DNA from: Jeotgalibacillus terrae
GTDB taxonomy: Bacteria > Bacillota > Bacilli > Bacillales > Jeotgalibacillaceae
NCBI RefSeq assembly: GCF_016908195.1
Contig: NZ_JAFBDK010000004.1
Location: 183,359 to 247,358 of the forward strand
Direction: 5' to 3'
DNA: 64,000 nucleotides
Both the position numbers and the translations under genes were made by a program. Positions within the stretch are counted from its first letter, which is position 1; each line of letters starts with the position of its first letter. The notes beneath the pieces were generated by a model that had not been told where the DNA came from, made no database searches, and saw nothing but the letters and a program-made list of their open reading frames with translations. Below are positions 32,584 to 42,971 of this stretch, one piece after another.

Positions 32584-34627
32584 TCATCCATTACTTAAAC
32601 CTGTTTCAGTCCTGCAGGGTGTGGGTGAAGAGACCGGAAACCAGCTGGCTGACATGGGAATTATCACAATATCAGATCTGATCAATTATCTGCCCTACAG
32701 GTATGATGATTTCAGACTGAAAGATCTATCTGAAGCTGCTCATGAAGAGCGTGTAACCGTTGAAGGCAGTGTTCACAGTGAACCTGCCCTTCAATTTTAT
32801 GGGCGGAAAAAATCCAGACTTTCATTTAGACTGCTGACCGGTCCTCACAGTGTGAAGGTTACTTTTTTCAACCAGCCTTATCTGAAAAAGAAAGTGAACC
32901 TTCATGATAAAATGACAGTAACAGGAAAATGGGATAGACAGCGTCAGTTAATTACTGCACAGACGTATAAGCTCGGAGAAGGTGCACAGGAAGAATTGTT
33001 TGCACCGGTTTATCCGCTGAAAGGGAATATTACGAATAAGCTTTTAAGAAAACTAATTAAGCAGTCGCTTGATTCGTATGGACAGCTGCTGTCAGAAACG
33101 CTGCCCGCTTCGCTTTTGTCGAGATATAAATTAATAGATCGTAAAGAAGCTCTTTATTCCATGCACTTTCCTGTTTCTCCTGAAAGCATGAAACAGGCCA
33201 GAAGGAGATTTGTGTATGAAGAGTTCTTTTATTTTCAGCTAAAGATGCAGGGATTAAGAAAGATCGAGCGGGAACAATCTGAGGGTGTTCAATTTCAATA
33301 TAATGCTGAAAAGTTGAGGACATTTACAGATAGCCTTCCATTTCCTCTGACAAATGCTCAAAAAAGAGTGTTGAAGGAAATTTTTTCGGATTTATCCTCT
33401 CCATTCAGAATGAACCGTCTGCTGCAGGGGGATGTAGGCTCGGGTAAGACAGTGGTTGCAGCAATTGCACTTTATGCTGTTATTACTGCCGGCTATCAGG
33501 GAGCGCTGATGGTACCGACTGAAATACTTGCAGAACAGCATGCTGAGTCGCTGTCAGCGTTATTTGATCATATGGATGTAAATGTTGCCCTGCTGACAAG
33601 CTCAGTAAAAGGGAAAAAGAGAAGATTATTGCTTGAGCAGCTGAAGTCAGGCGGTATTGATCTGCTTATTGGTACACATGCCCTTATTCAGGATGAAGTT
33701 GACTTTCAGAATCTTGGACTTGTTATTACTGATGAGCAGCACCGGTTTGGTGTACAGCAAAGGCGTGTATTGCGTGAAAAAGGCGAAAGTCCGGATGTCT
33801 TGTTTATGACAGCTACTCCGATTCCGCGGACACTTGCAATTACAGCGTTTGGAGAAATGGATGTATCAATCATTGATGAAATGCCAGCTGGAAGAAAGCC
33901 GATTGAAACTTACTGGGTAAAAGAAAATATGATGAACAGAATCCTCGGTTTCATCGAAAAAGAACTGGCACAGGGCAGACAGGCGTACGTAATCTGTCCT
34001 CTAATCGAAGAGTCGGATAAACTTGATGTGCAAAATGCAATTGATGTTCACGCCCAGCTTTCACAGTTCTATGCAGGCAGATATGAAGCCGGGTTAATGC
34101 ATGGACGGCTGCACGCGGAAGAAAAAGAAGCAATCATGAAACAATTTGCCGAAAATAAAACCCATATCCTCGTTTCCACCACTGTAGTGGAAGTAGGGGT
34201 GAATGTGCCAAATGCTTCAGTTATGCTGATCTATGATGCAGAAAGATTTGGTCTCTCACAGCTTCATCAGCTGAGAGGGAGAGTCGGACGTGGCAGTGAT
34301 CAGTCATATTGTATTTTGATGGCAGACCCGAAAAATGAAGTCGGTAAAGAGCGGATGAAAATTATGACGGAAACAAATGACGGTTTTGTTTTGAGTGAAA
34401 AAGACCTTGAGTTGAGAGGTCCCGGTGATTTCTTCGGCAGAAAACAAAGCGGAATGCCGGAATTCAGAGTGGCTGATATGGTGCATGATTATAGAGCGCT
34501 TGAAACAGCGAGGGATGACGCCCACCAGCTGATTGAAAGCGATGCGTTCTGGGTCAGCGGGGAGTATGAATCATTAAGAAATTATCTCGAAGCAGAAGGC
34601 GTGATTAGCGGCGGGAAGCTTGATTGA
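32555..34627 (+). CDS. recG: ATP-dependent DNA helicase RecG
   Basis: The 690-residue branch-migration helicase has an N-terminal helix-hairpin-helix and OB wedge domain (GVGEETGNQLADMGI then NYLPYRYDD). Walker A is GDVGSGKTVVA (about 292-302), followed by DEQHRFG (about 393) and the C-terminal motif ELRGPGDFFG. It remodels stalled forks. The start is probably TTG 32555, inside sdaAA, with GGAGG 9 bases upstream. The more distal in-frame ATG would encode 35 residues that read as out-of-frame sdaAA sequence. Confidence 0.93.
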   Translation: MDSLLIKNPDHPLLKPVSVLQGVGEETGNQLADMGIITISDLINYLPYRYDDFRLKDLSEAAHEERVTVEGSVHSEPALQFYGRKKSRLSFRLLTGPHSVKVTFFNQPYLKKKVNLHDKMTVTGKWDRQRQLITAQTYKLGEGAQEELFAPVYPLKGNITNKLLRKLIKQSLDSYGQLLSETLPASLLSRYKLIDRKEALYSMHFPVSPESMKQARRRFVYEEFFYFQLKMQGLRKIEREQSEGVQFQYNAEKLRTFTDSLPFPLTNAQKRVLKEIFSDLSSPFRMNRLLQGDVGSGKTVVAAIALYAVITAGYQGALMVPTEILAEQHAESLSALFDHMDVNVALLTSSVKGKKRRLLLEQLKSGGIDLLIGTHALIQDEVDFQNLGLVITDEQHRFGVQQRRVLREKGESPDVLFMTATPIPRTLAITAFGEMDVSIIDEMPAGRKPIETYWVKENMMNRILGFIEKELAQGRQAYVICPLIEESDKLDVQNAIDVHAQLSQFYAGRYEAGLMHGRLHAEEKEAIMKQFAENKTHILVSTTVVEVGVNVPNASVMLIYDAERFGLSQLHQLRGRVGRGSDQSYCILMADPKNEVGKERMKIMTETNDGFVLSEKDLELRGPGDFFGRKQSGMPEFRVADMVHDYRALETARDDAHQLIESDAFWVSGEYESLRNYLEAEGVISGGKLD

Positions 34628-34695
34628 TTTGTATAGAAATGGCATTCAGTGATGTTAAATGTGTAATGATTGATATTTGAGGTGAACGTAGCGAA

Positions 34696-34791
34696 AGGTG
34701 GCGACTCCAGCGGGAATAGACGGACAGGCGAGACCCCACAGACACGAAGTGTCGAGGAGGCTCGCCGCCGTCCCCGCGGAAAGCGCCACCT
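34696..34791 (+). repeat. GC-rich structured intergenic repeat, copy 2
   Basis: This is the most complete copy. Outer arms are AGGTGGCG (34696-34703) and CGCCACCT (34784-34791), with nested GGCGAG/CTCGCC (34727-34732 and 34761-34766) and an apical GACAC-GAA-GTGTC hairpin (34741-34753). The core AGGCTCGCCGC (34758) and GCGGAAAGCG (34776) has the same 18-base offset as in copy 3. Confidence 0.85.
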
Positions 34792-34813
34792 GCAGCGCAG
34801 TGAACTGTTTCCG

Positions 34814-34845
34814 GAGGCTCAGACAATTGGTCTGAGTCTCTTTTT
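34814..34845 (+). terminator. Terminator between recG and fapR
   Basis: GAGGCTCAGAC (34814-34824) pairs with GTCTGAGTCTC (34830-34840), with one G-U pair, followed by five T. It ends transcription from recG and the repeat before the fapR promoter. Confidence 0.92.
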
Positions 34846-34903
34846 AGTAAAAGGAATTATACATGATTAACTCCCCTTTCATCACCATCACCCGTCGATT
34901 TCC

Positions 34904-34956
34904 TTTACAAAAAGGACTTTTTATTTATATACTACTATTAGTACCAAGTGTTAGTA
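34904..34956 (+). promoter_or_regulatory. fapR promoter with probable FapR operator
   Basis: TTTACA (34904-34909), an 18-bp spacer and TATACT (34928-34933) form the promoter. Immediately downstream, at the expected transcription start, TTAGTACC (34938-34945) matches the left half of the known FapR box. The following right half is degenerate (4 of 8 positions). A second TTAGTA lies at 34951-34956. Binding here would block the promoter; malonyl-CoA releases FapR in B. subtilis. Confidence 0.75.
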
Positions 34957-34971
34957 TCGGACGGTGATGAA

Positions 34972-35541
34972 ATGAAAAAGACAAAAAAAGTACGTCAGTC
35001 AGAACTGATCAAAAAAATTGAAGACAATCCATTTGTAACTGATGATGAGCTTGCAAAGTTTTTTGATGTCAGCGTACAGACAATCAGACTCGATAGGATG
35101 GAATTGTCTATACCTGAACTGAGAGAGCGGATTAAATCGGTGGCGGAACAGACTTTTGAGGACGAGGTGCGTTCTCTTCCGATTGATGAAGTGATTGGTG
35201 AAATTATTGACGTAGAGCTGGATGATTATGCCATTTCAATCTTTGACGTACAAAAAGAGCACGTTTTTCAGCGGAACAGCATTGCAAGAGGGCACCATTT
35301 ATTCGCACAGGCGAATTCACTGGCGGTAGCACTAATAAATGATGATCTGGCTCTGACAGCTAAAGCTGCAATCGAGTTTTGCAAACCGGTGCATTCAGGA
35401 CAGCGGGTCGTATCAAAAGCACGTGCTGTTAGAACTGACGGACGGAGAACAACAGTGGAAGTAACATCTTCAGTTGGAAAAGAAGTAGTGTTTAAAGGTG
35501 AATTTGAGATGTATCGTTCATCTGAAAAAGGAGGAGAATGA
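34972..35541 (+). CDS. fapR: Fatty acid and phospholipid synthesis repressor FapR
   Basis: The 189-residue regulator has an N-terminal helix-turn-helix ([19 protein letters not shown], about residues 23-41) and a hot-dog-fold domain that binds malonyl-CoA. I chose ATG 34972, which gives the length of B. subtilis FapR; the site before it (GGTGAT) is weak, and an in-frame TTA-rich upstream extension would cross the operator. It heads the lipid operon and overlaps plsX by 4 bases. Confidence 0.95.
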   Translation: MKKTKKVRQSELIKKIEDNPFVTDDELAKFFDVSVQTIRLDRMELSIPELRERIKSVAEQTFEDEVRSLPIDEVIGEIIDVELDDYAISIFDVQKEHVFQRNSIARGHHLFAQANSLAVALINDDLALTAKAAIEFCKPVHSGQRVVSKARAVRTDGRRTTVEVTSSVGKEVVFKGEFEMYRSSEKGGE

Positions 35542-36524
35542 CTTTGATTATTGCAGTTGATGCGATGGGCGGAGACAATGCGCCTGAGGAAATTGTTAAA
35601 GGTGCAGTGAAAGCAGCTGCCGAACAGCCTTCTTTGACGATCAGGCTTTATGGGGATGAAAATAAAATAAAACCGCTGTTAAATAGCGAATCAAATATTG
35701 AGGTTATACATACAAATGAGATGATTTTATCGACTGACGAACCTGTCAGAGCTGTCCGCAGAAAGAAAAGTGCTTCAATGGTACTTGCAGCACAGGCTGT
35801 AAAAGACCAGGAAGCTGATGCATGCGTTTCTGCAGGTAACACAGGTGCATTAATGGCTGCCGGTCTTTTTATTGTCGGAAGAATAAAGGGAATTGACCGC
35901 CCTGCACTTTCACCAACATTGCCGACGATTGACGGCCAGGGGTTTGTGATGCTCGACCTTGGTGCCAATGCTGATGCAAAACCTGAGCATCTGTTGCAGT
36001 ATGCTGTTATGGGCAGCATCTATGCTGAGCAGGTCAGAGGGATCAGTAACCCGACTGTGGGGCTATTAAATATCGGTACTGAAGAAGGAAAAGGGAATGA
36101 GTTAACGAAACAGGCTTATGATCTTCTCAAGGATTCAGGTTTGAACTTTGTCGGAAATGTGGAGTCAAGAGACCTGTTAAACGGCGTATGTGACGTGGTA
36201 GTTACCGATGGATTTACTGGAAATATGGTATTGAAAACAATAGAAGGAACAGCGCAGGCGCTATTTGGCATGCTGAAAGAAACCTTTACCTCTTCTGTCA
36301 AGACAAAACTTGCAGCAGGACTCGTGAAGAACGATCTAAGGAACTTAAAAGGAAAGCTTGATTACACAGAGTACGGCGGCGCTGGACTATTCGGTCTGAA
36401 CGCTCCTGTCATTAAAGCGCATGGTTCATCTAACGCGAATGCCGTATATAACGCAATTAAGCAGGCTCATACAATGGCAGAACATGATGTAAGCGGAAAA
36501 ATTTCCGCATCACTAAATCAGTAA
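35538..36524 (+). CDS. plsX: Phosphate acyltransferase PlsX
   Basis: The 328-residue peripheral membrane enzyme converts acyl-ACP to acyl-phosphate, the donor for PlsY in phosphatidic acid synthesis. The N-terminus [13 protein letters not shown] and the blocks [10 protein letters not shown] and [10 protein letters not shown] are typical. AAAGGAGGAG precedes the ATG. It is in the FapR-controlled operon. Confidence 0.96.
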   Translation: MTLIIAVDAMGGDNAPEEIVKGAVKAAAEQPSLTIRLYGDENKIKPLLNSESNIEVIHTNEMILSTDEPVRAVRRKKSASMVLAAQAVKDQEADACVSAGNTGALMAAGLFIVGRIKGIDRPALSPTLPTIDGQGFVMLDLGANADAKPEHLLQYAVMGSIYAEQVRGISNPTVGLLNIGTEEGKGNELTKQAYDLLKDSGLNFVGNVESRDLLNGVCDVVVTDGFTGNMVLKTIEGTAQALFGMLKETFTSSVKTKLAAGLVKNDLRNLKGKLDYTEYGGAGLFGLNAPVIKAHGSSNANAVYNAIKQAHTMAEHDVSGKISASLNQ

Positions 36525-36539
36525 AGAGAGGTTTTAATG

Positions 36540-37484
36540 ATGGCGAAAATTGCAGTATTATTTCCGGGGCAGGGTGCCCAGTCAGTAGGAATGGGGCATG
36601 AAATTGCACAGCAATTTCATGCAGCTGAGAGTATTTTCAGTCAGGCAGCTGATATTTTAGGGGAAGATTTTGTACAGCTGATGCAGGAAGGACCTCAGGA
36701 GGATTTGACAAAAACAGTTAACGCGCAGCCAGCTCTTCTTACAGCAAGTATCGCGATACTTGAAGTGTTAAAAGAAAAGGGCATACATATGGATTATGTG
36801 GCAGGACACAGCCTCGGTGAATATTCAGCGTTAGTTGCTGCAGAATCGCTGTCATTTGAAGATGCACTGAGAACTGTCAGAAAACGCGGTGAGTTGATGG
36901 AAGAAGCTGTACCTAATGGTGAAGGCGCAATGGCTGCAGTGCTGGGTATGGACCGTGAAGCATTGAAAGCAGTTACAGATGAAGTGTCTGAACGCGGTGA
37001 AGCAGTGCAGCTGGCAAATCTGAACTGTCCCGGGCAAATCGTTATTTCAGGTACTGCTAAAGGGGTGGAGGATGCTTCAGCGCTCGCAAAAGAACGCGGT
37101 GCTAAGAGGTGTCTCCCGTTAAATGTCAGTGGGCCGTTTCATTCTTCTCTTATGAAACCGGCAGCAGACAAGTTCGAAGCGGAATTGAAAAATATATCAA
37201 TATCTGATGCTTCGATTCCGGTAATAGCCAATGTAACAGCGGATGCAGTATTTGAAGCTGAAAAAATTGAAAAATTGCTTGTTACACAGCTTTATTCGCC
37301 TGTTTTATGGGAAGATACGATCGAAAAACTGATTAATATGGGCGTGGATACATTTATTGAAGCAGGTCCGGGGAAGGTTTTATCAGGCCTTGTGAAAAAA
37401 GTGAACCGAAGAGCGACCGTTTATCCTGTGTATGATCAGGAAACACTTGATCAAATGCTAATGAAACTGGGAGGAGAATCATGA
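36540..37484 (+). CDS. fabD: Malonyl-CoA:ACP transacylase FabD
   Basis: The 314-residue enzyme loads malonate onto ACP. The catalytic serine lies in GHSLGEYSA at about residue 91, with the FPGQGAQ N-terminal block and the FHSSLM histidine motif. Two adjacent ATG codons exist at 36537 and 36540; I prefer the second because its spacing to AGAGAGG is better. It overlaps fabG by 4 bases. Confidence 0.95.
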   Translation: MAKIAVLFPGQGAQSVGMGHEIAQQFHAAESIFSQAADILGEDFVQLMQEGPQEDLTKTVNAQPALLTASIAILEVLKEKGIHMDYVAGHSLGEYSALVAAESLSFEDALRTVRKRGELMEEAVPNGEGAMAAVLGMDREALKAVTDEVSERGEAVQLANLNCPGQIVISGTAKGVEDASALAKERGAKRCLPLNVSGPFHSSLMKPAADKFEAELKNISISDASIPVIANVTADAVFEAEKIEKLLVTQLYSPVLWEDTIEKLINMGVDTFIEAGPGKVLSGLVKKVNRRATVYPVYDQETLDQMLMKLGGES

Positions 37485-38227
37485 TGAAACTTGATGGTAA
37501 AACAGCGATTGTTACAGGCGCATCTCGCGGTATCGGCCGTTCAATCGCAATTGAGCTCGCTAAAAATGGTGCGAATGTAGTTGTAAATTACAGCGGTAAT
37601 GAAGAGAAAGCCAAAGAAACAGCAAGAGAAGTTGAGTCGGCGGGAACGAAAGCGCTGGTATTTAAAGCGGATGTATCAAACGCAGATGACGTTCAGGCGA
37701 TGCTGAAGGAAACGCTCAGTGAATTTGGCAGTATCGATATTCTTGTTAATAATGCAGGTATTACTAAAGATAATCTTCTGATGAGAATGAAAGAAGATGA
37801 CTGGGATCAGGTAATGGATATTAATCTGAAGAGCGTTTTTCTCACAACAAAAGCAGCAGCACGTCCAATGATGAAGCAGCGAAAAGGTAAAATTATTAAT
37901 GTCTCATCCATTGTTGGTGTTATGGGGAATGCAGGTCAGGCAAATTACGTTGCATCGAAGGCTGGTGTGATCGGACTGACAAAAACCTCAGCAAAAGAGC
38001 TGGCTGCCAGAGGGATTAATGTGAACGCAGTCGCACCAGGCTTTATTGAAACAGATATGACCGGCGAGCTGCCACCGGATGTGCAGGAAGCAATGAAACA
38101 GATGATCCCGCTCGACCGGTTCGGTAAGCCTGAAGATATCGCAAAAGCAGTCGTTTTTCTTGCTTCTGATGATGCTGATTATATTACAGGCCAGACGATT
38201 CATATTGATGGTGGTATGGTGATGTAA
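37481..38227 (+). CDS. fabG: 3-oxoacyl-ACP reductase FabG
   Basis: The 248-residue short-chain dehydrogenase reduces beta-ketoacyl-ACP with NADPH. It has the cofactor motif [14 protein letters not shown], the catalytic Ser in SSIVG and the YVASK pair (Tyr156, Lys160). GGGAGGAG precedes the ATG, and a second in-frame ATG follows at once. It is a classical FabG by context. Confidence 0.96.
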   Translation: MMKLDGKTAIVTGASRGIGRSIAIELAKNGANVVVNYSGNEEKAKETAREVESAGTKALVFKADVSNADDVQAMLKETLSEFGSIDILVNNAGITKDNLLMRMKEDDWDQVMDINLKSVFLTTKAAARPMMKQRKGKIINVSSIVGVMGNAGQANYVASKAGVIGLTKTSAKELAARGINVNAVAPGFIETDMTGELPPDVQEAMKQMIPLDRFGKPEDIAKAVVFLASDDADYITGQTIHIDGGMVM

Positions 38228-38235
38228 AAAGCCTG

Positions 38236-38264
38236 TTTTAATCAGGACTGATTTACACTATAAT
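38236..38264 (+). promoter_or_regulatory. Candidate promoter of acpP
   Basis: TATAAT (38259-38264) is a perfect -10 at a suitable distance from the acpP start. The -35 candidate TTTTAA (38236-38241, 17-bp spacer) is poor. A dedicated acpP promoter is known in B. subtilis and would explain the high ACP demand. Confidence 0.5.
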
Positions 38265-38286
38265 ACTTGAAGGGAGGTGAACGAAC

Positions 38287-38520
38287 ATGGCAGAAGTATT
38301 AGACCGCGTAACAAAAATCATCGTTGACCGTTTAGGTGTTGATGAATCTGAAGTTAAGCTTGAAGCTTCTTTCAAGGAAGACCTTGGTGCTGATTCTCTT
38401 GATGTAGTAGAATTAGTAATGGAGCTTGAAGATGAATTTGATATGGAAATTTCTGATGAAGATGCAGAAAAGATCGGTACCGTTGGAGATGCAGTGAGTT
38501 ACATAGAAAGCAAAATGTAA
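38287..38520 (+). CDS. acpP: Acyl carrier protein
   Basis: The 77-residue acidic protein carries the growing fatty acid on a phosphopantetheine attached to Ser37 in the motif [12 protein letters not shown]. It is the standard length. AGGGAGGTGA gives a very strong ribosome-binding site. A terminator follows. Confidence 0.97.
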   Translation: MAEVLDRVTKIIVDRLGVDESEVKLEASFKEDLGADSLDVVELVMELEDEFDMEISDEDAEKIGTVGDAVSYIESKM

Positions 38521-38545
38521 TCAGCCAGGACGAACCATTCTGCGC

Positions 38546-38583
38546 GCTTGGCATGATTTTTCATGCCAAGCTTTTGTGTTTTA
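38546..38583 (+). terminator. Terminator after acpP
   Basis: GCTTGGCATGA and TCATGCCAAGC pair perfectly around TTTT (38546-38571), followed by TTTTGTGTTTT. It separates the lipid operon from rnc. Confidence 0.93.
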
Positions 38584-38651
38584 AGAATGATCCATTTTTA
38601 AAAAGTTAATCGTGAATTGAAAAGAATAAAGAATGGCAAGGTGAAGTCGGA

Positions 38652-39398
38652 GTGGGTAAATATAAACGAGAGCAATATTCAAAACAGTTAGAACAGAAAT
38701 TTAATGAATTTCAAAAGAAACATGGCATTCAGTTCAATAATCATAAATTAATGATGACAGCATTTACTCATTCATCTTATGTGAATGAGCACCGGAAAAA
38801 ACCTTATGAAGATAATGAAAGGCTTGAATTTCTGGGAGATGCGGTTCTTGAATTATCGGTATCGCACTATTTATTCAATAAGTATCCTTCTATGAGCGAG
38901 GGAGAAATGACAAAACTGCGAGCAGCCATCGTATGCGAACCTTCATTGGTCATTTTTGCAAATGAAATGGAATTTGGTAATTTAATTCTGCTGGGTAAGG
39001 GAGAAGAACAAACCGGTGGCCGGATGCGCCCTGCGTTATTAGCTGACGTGTTTGAAGCCTTTATCGGCGCGCTGTATCTTGATCAGGGTATGGAGCCGGT
39101 CAGACAGATCCTTGATAAAGTTGTTTTCCCAAAAGTAGATACCGGTGCTTTTTCGCATGTGATGGATTATAAGAGCCAGCTTCAGGAGTTTATTCAGCGT
39201 AACCATTCAGGTACGCTTCATTATGAAATTCTGAAAGAAAAAGGCCCGGCTCATAACCGGGAGTTTGTATCGAGAGTATTGCTTGGGGATGAAGACCTCG
39301 GATCCGGGACAGGCCGTTCCAAGAAAGAGGCGGAGCAGCACGCTGCCCAGCAGGCACTGCTCTACTTAAAAAAGTCAGGAAGCCGGGAGAATAAATAA
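38652..39398 (+). CDS. rnc: Ribonuclease III
   Basis: The 248-residue double-strand RNase has the catalytic signature [14 protein letters not shown] (acidic metal ligands) and a C-terminal double-stranded RNA-binding domain (YKSQLQEF to [10 protein letters not shown]). It processes rRNA and structured mRNAs. The start is GTG 38652 after AAGGTGA. Its stop shares one base with the smc start. Confidence 0.95.
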   Translation: MGKYKREQYSKQLEQKFNEFQKKHGIQFNNHKLMMTAFTHSSYVNEHRKKPYEDNERLEFLGDAVLELSVSHYLFNKYPSMSEGEMTKLRAAIVCEPSLVIFANEMEFGNLILLGKGEEQTGGRMRPALLADVFEAFIGALYLDQGMEPVRQILDKVVFPKVDTGAFSHVMDYKSQLQEFIQRNHSGTLHYEILKEKGPAHNREFVSRVLLGDEDLGSGTGRSKKEAEQHAAQQALLYLKKSGSRENK

Positions 39399-42300
39399 TG
39401 TATGTGAAACAGCTTGAAATACTTGGCTTTAAATCATTTGCCGAGAAAGTTCAAATTGATTTTGTACCGGGCGTGACAGCAGTTGTCGGTCCAAACGGCA
39501 GTGGAAAGAGTAATATTACTGAAGCGATCAGATGGGTGCTTGGAGAGCAGTCTGCAAAATCACTCCGTGGCGGTAAAATGGAAGATGTCATTTTCTCAGG
39601 AAGCGACTCCCGCAAAAAACTTAATGTAGCTGAAGTGTCATTAGTGCTTGATAACACTGATGGCACGCTGCCACTTGATTACGCTGAGATCAGTGTGACG
39701 AGAAGGGTTTACCGATCGGGTGACAGTGAATACCTGTTAAATGGTGTCTCGTGCAGGCTGAAGGATATTACAGAGCTCTTTATCGACTCAGGTCTCGGAA
39801 AAGAAGCCTTCTCTATTATCGGCCAGGGAAGAGTGGATCAGATTCTTAATAGCAAACCTGAAGACAGAAGACTGATCTTAGAAGAAGCCGCAGGCGTTTT
39901 AAAATATAAAAACCGCAGGAAAAAAGCGGATCAGAGACTTGGTGAAACGCAGGATAACTTATTCCGCGTACAGGATATTCTTCATGAACTTGAATCTCAG
40001 GTGGAGCCGCTGAAACAGCAGGCTTCTTTAGCACGGGAATATCTGTCATATAAAGAGGATCTTAAAAAAACGGAATCCGGACTGCTTGCTTATGAAGCAG
40101 AAGATATGACAGCTGAATGGGAAGCAGGAAATGCAGAGCTTGAAAGAATTCGCAATCACGAACAGAAGTTGAAAATAAAGCTTACTCAGGATGATGAGGC
40201 ATTAAATATAAAACAGCATGAACGTTCTGTCTGTGACAAGGAGACTGAACGTCTCCAATCGGCACTTCTAACCGTTACAAAAGAAGCAGAACAGCTTGAA
40301 GGACGCCGCCAGGTTCTGATTGAACGTCAGAAAAATGCTGATCAGAATGAAGACCAGCTGAAACAAAAAACGAAAGATCTTGATAATCAGTTACAGCAGC
40401 TGAAAGAAAAGATAGAAAATAAAGAGCAGGCTGCGGAAGCGTATAAAGAAGACATCCGTGAAATCAAACGTCAGCTTGCAGATACAGACCGTCTGCTCAG
40501 TACGACAGCTGATGAAATTGAACAGCAGCTTGAAAAAGCCAAAAATGATTATTTTGAAACGTTAAACAGCAAAACAACTGCTCAGAATGAATTGAATTAT
40601 CTGAACCAGCAGCGCGAGCAGGAGCTGAAGAGAACTGAAAAACTGACTGGTGCAAATGTCAGATATATTGAAGAACGGGAAAAATGGAATCACAGACATC
40701 AGGAAATGATGACTGAATCAGATAGCATCACAGCTGATCTGCAAACAGCTGCCACACAATATAAAGAGGCACTTCATAAAAGAGATACAGTCAGAAGTGA
40801 ATTGTCAGATCTTGAAAAAAATCTCTATAAAGCGTATCAGTTTGTCAGTGATGCAAAATCAAGAAAGTCAATGCTTGAATCAATGGAAGAAGAGTTTTCA
40901 GGATTTTATCAGGGTGTAAAAGAAGTGCTGAAAAACCGGGGTACAGTATTAAATGGTATTGAAGGCGCCGTTGCGGAACTAATTGATGTTAATAAAGAGT
41001 ATGAAACTGCAGTGGAAACAGCACTTGGCGCCTCTATGCAGAGCGTTGTAACAAGAACTGAAGCAGACGCAAGGCAGGCAATCCAGTACTTAAAACAGAG
41101 CCGTGCAGGACGGGCGACATTTCTTCCAATGTCAGTTATTAAAGCGAGAACGCTGCCTCAAACGCTGATCGACCGTGCGAAAGAGCATGAAGACTTTATC
41201 AGCCCTGCTTCAGCACTGACAGGTTTTGACTCGAAATACCAACATGTCATAGAAAATCTGCTCGGACACGTATTAATTGTGAAAACCCTTAAAGGCGCGA
41301 ATGAACTTGCAAAAGTACTGCAATACAGATACCGTCTTGTTACGCTCGATGGAGATGTGGTGAATCCGGGCGGTTCGATGAGCGGAGGATCACAGGCTAA
41401 GAAAACGTCTTCTATTTTCTCAAGAAAGAATGAACTTGATCAGCTGAGTGATCAGATTCCCCGTTATGAGGAGACGGCTATTTCGCTTGAGCAAAAAGTA
41501 CAGAGTCTTAAAAACCAGGCGGCTGAGGCAGAACAGGTTATGGAAAAAGAGCGCCTGAAGGGTGAGCAGCTCCGTGTGAAGGAAGCGGAATTAAAAGCGG
41601 ATCTCCGGGAGGTTGAAACAGCGATCAGACAGGCTGATGAACAGCTGAAGCTATATGATCTTGAAATGGCTGAACTGAAAACTGTTGAAGGCTCATTTGA
41701 ACAAAAGTCAGCAGATTTAATGAAACAGACAGCTGAGGCTGAAAAGATGATTGCAGCACTTGATCTAAAGATTAAAGAGCTAACCGGACAGCGTGAGACT
41801 GAGCAGACGTCAAGAGCTGATAGGCTTGAAGCGAAGTCAGCTCTTCAGGCTAAGCTTGCAGTTGCTGAAGAAAAGTTCTCTCAAGTGAAGAGGGAATTAA
41901 AAGAACTCGTTCAGCTGAACACTGAAACAAAAGAAAAGTATGAACTGGCACTTGAAGACCTGAAATGGCTGACTGATGAGATGTCATCAGGTGAAGGTCA
42001 GGCAGACCTGCTTGAGAGCCAGATTCAACAGAAACAGGAAGAGAGCTTAACGCTGTCAAAAAAATTGCAGGAAACGAAAAACAAGCGTGAATCACTCGAA
42101 AAAGAACTGAATGATTTAACGTCTTCCTACAAAGAATCCAGCAGAATTCACCAGGGACTCCTTGAAGAATTAAATGATTTAAAACTGAGAACCGGCAGAC
42201 TGTCTTCAGAAATTGATTTCAGACTCAACAGACTAAGTGAAGAGTATGAATTATCATTCAATGCAGCAAAAGAACAGTTCCCGCTTGAACTTGCCCCGGA

Positions 42301-42958
42301 TGAAGCAAGATCAAAAGTCAAGCTGATCAAGCTGTCAATTTCTGAACTTGGACCTGTTAATATTGGTGCCATTGAAGAATATGACCGCGTATCAGAACGC
42401 TATGAATTTCTTCTTGACCAGCAGAACGATCTGCTTGAAGCCAAAGACAATCTGATGGCAGTTATCGAGGAAATGGACGGAGAGATGTCGAGAAGGTTCA
42501 GTGAAACGTTTGAACAGGTGAAAAGTCATTTTTCAACTGTGTTTAAAAAACTGTTTGGTGGCGGTTATGCCGAACTGAAGCTGACAGATCCTGCAGATAT
42601 GCTTTTAACAGGGATTGATATTGTTGCGCAGCCACCCGGAAAGAAACTGCAGAACTTAAGTCTGCTCTCAGGCGGCGAACGTGCACTGACAGCAATCGCA
42701 TTGCTTTTTTCCATTCTTCATGTGCGTCCTGTGCCGTTTTGTATTCTTGATGAAGTTGAGGCGGCTCTTGATGAAGCGAATGTACAGCGTTTCAGTGATT
42801 ACCTGAATCAATTCAGTGAACAGTCACAGTTTATTGTGATTACACACCGGAAAGGAACAATGGAAGGTGCGGATGTTCTGTATGGTGTAACAATGCAGGA
42901 ATCAGGTGTATCCAAGCTTGTTTCTGTTAAGCTTGAAGAACAGACAAATATGAATTAA
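39398..42958 (+). CDS. smc: Chromosome segregation ATPase SMC
   Basis: The 1186-residue protein has an N-terminal Walker A (VGPNGSGKSN, about 31-40), a long coiled coil, a globular hinge (about 500-660, including LDGDVVNPGGSMSGG), a second coiled coil and the C-terminal head. The head shows the ABC signature LSGGERALTAIALLF (near 1090) and Walker B FCILDEVEAALDEAN. It condenses and aligns chromosome arms with ScpA and ScpB, encoded elsewhere. The length equals that of B. subtilis SMC. It lies between rnc and ftsY, the standard order. Confidence 0.98.
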   Translation: MYVKQLEILGFKSFAEKVQIDFVPGVTAVVGPNGSGKSNITEAIRWVLGEQSAKSLRGGKMEDVIFSGSDSRKKLNVAEVSLVLDNTDGTLPLDYAEISVTRRVYRSGDSEYLLNGVSCRLKDITELFIDSGLGKEAFSIIGQGRVDQILNSKPEDRRLILEEAAGVLKYKNRRKKADQRLGETQDNLFRVQDILHELESQVEPLKQQASLAREYLSYKEDLKKTESGLLAYEAEDMTAEWEAGNAELERIRNHEQKLKIKLTQDDEALNIKQHERSVCDKETERLQSALLTVTKEAEQLEGRRQVLIERQKNADQNEDQLKQKTKDLDNQLQQLKEKIENKEQAAEAYKEDIREIKRQLADTDRLLSTTADEIEQQLEKAKNDYFETLNSKTTAQNELNYLNQQREQELKRTEKLTGANVRYIEEREKWNHRHQEMMTESDSITADLQTAATQYKEALHKRDTVRSELSDLEKNLYKAYQFVSDAKSRKSMLESMEEEFSGFYQGVKEVLKNRGTVLNGIEGAVAELIDVNKEYETAVETALGASMQSVVTRTEADARQAIQYLKQSRAGRATFLPMSVIKARTLPQTLIDRAKEHEDFISPASALTGFDSKYQHVIENLLGHVLIVKTLKGANELAKVLQYRYRLVTLDGDVVNPGGSMSGGSQAKKTSSIFSRKNELDQLSDQIPRYEETAISLEQKVQSLKNQAAEAEQVMEKERLKGEQLRVKEAELKADLREVETAIRQADEQLKLYDLEMAELKTVEGSFEQKSADLMKQTAEAEKMIAALDLKIKELTGQRETEQTSRADRLEAKSALQAKLAVAEEKFSQVKRELKELVQLNTETKEKYELALEDLKWLTDEMSSGEGQADLLESQIQQKQEESLTLSKKLQETKNKRESLEKELNDLTSSYKESSRIHQGLLEELNDLKLRTGRLSSEIDFRLNRLSEEYELSFNAAKEQFPLELAPDEARSKVKLIKLSISELGPVNIGAIEEYDRVSERYEFLLDQQNDLLEAKDNLMAVIEEMDGEMSRRFSETFEQVKSHFSTVFKKLFGGGYAELKLTDPADMLLTGIDIVAQPPGKKLQNLSLLSGGERALTAIALLFSILHVRPVPFCILDEVEAALDEANVQRFSDYLNQFSEQSQFIVITHRKGTMEGADVLYGVTMQESGVSKLVSVKLEEQTNMN

Positions 42959-42971
42959 AGGGGACACGGGC

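Larger units (their letters stand above)
34628..34971. other. recG-fapR intergenic region (344 bp)
   Basis: From left to right this gap holds a short AT-rich stretch, a structured GC-rich repeat (34696-34791), a strong terminator (34814-34845) and the fapR promoter with its operator. No coding potential was seen; a frame across the repeat has no recognisable sequence. Confidence 0.75.

Noticed and set aside
34681..34870. A 66-codon open frame across the recG-fapR repeat
   Set aside because: It is formed by the GC-rich repeat itself, has no similarity to known proteins and runs through the terminator at 34814.
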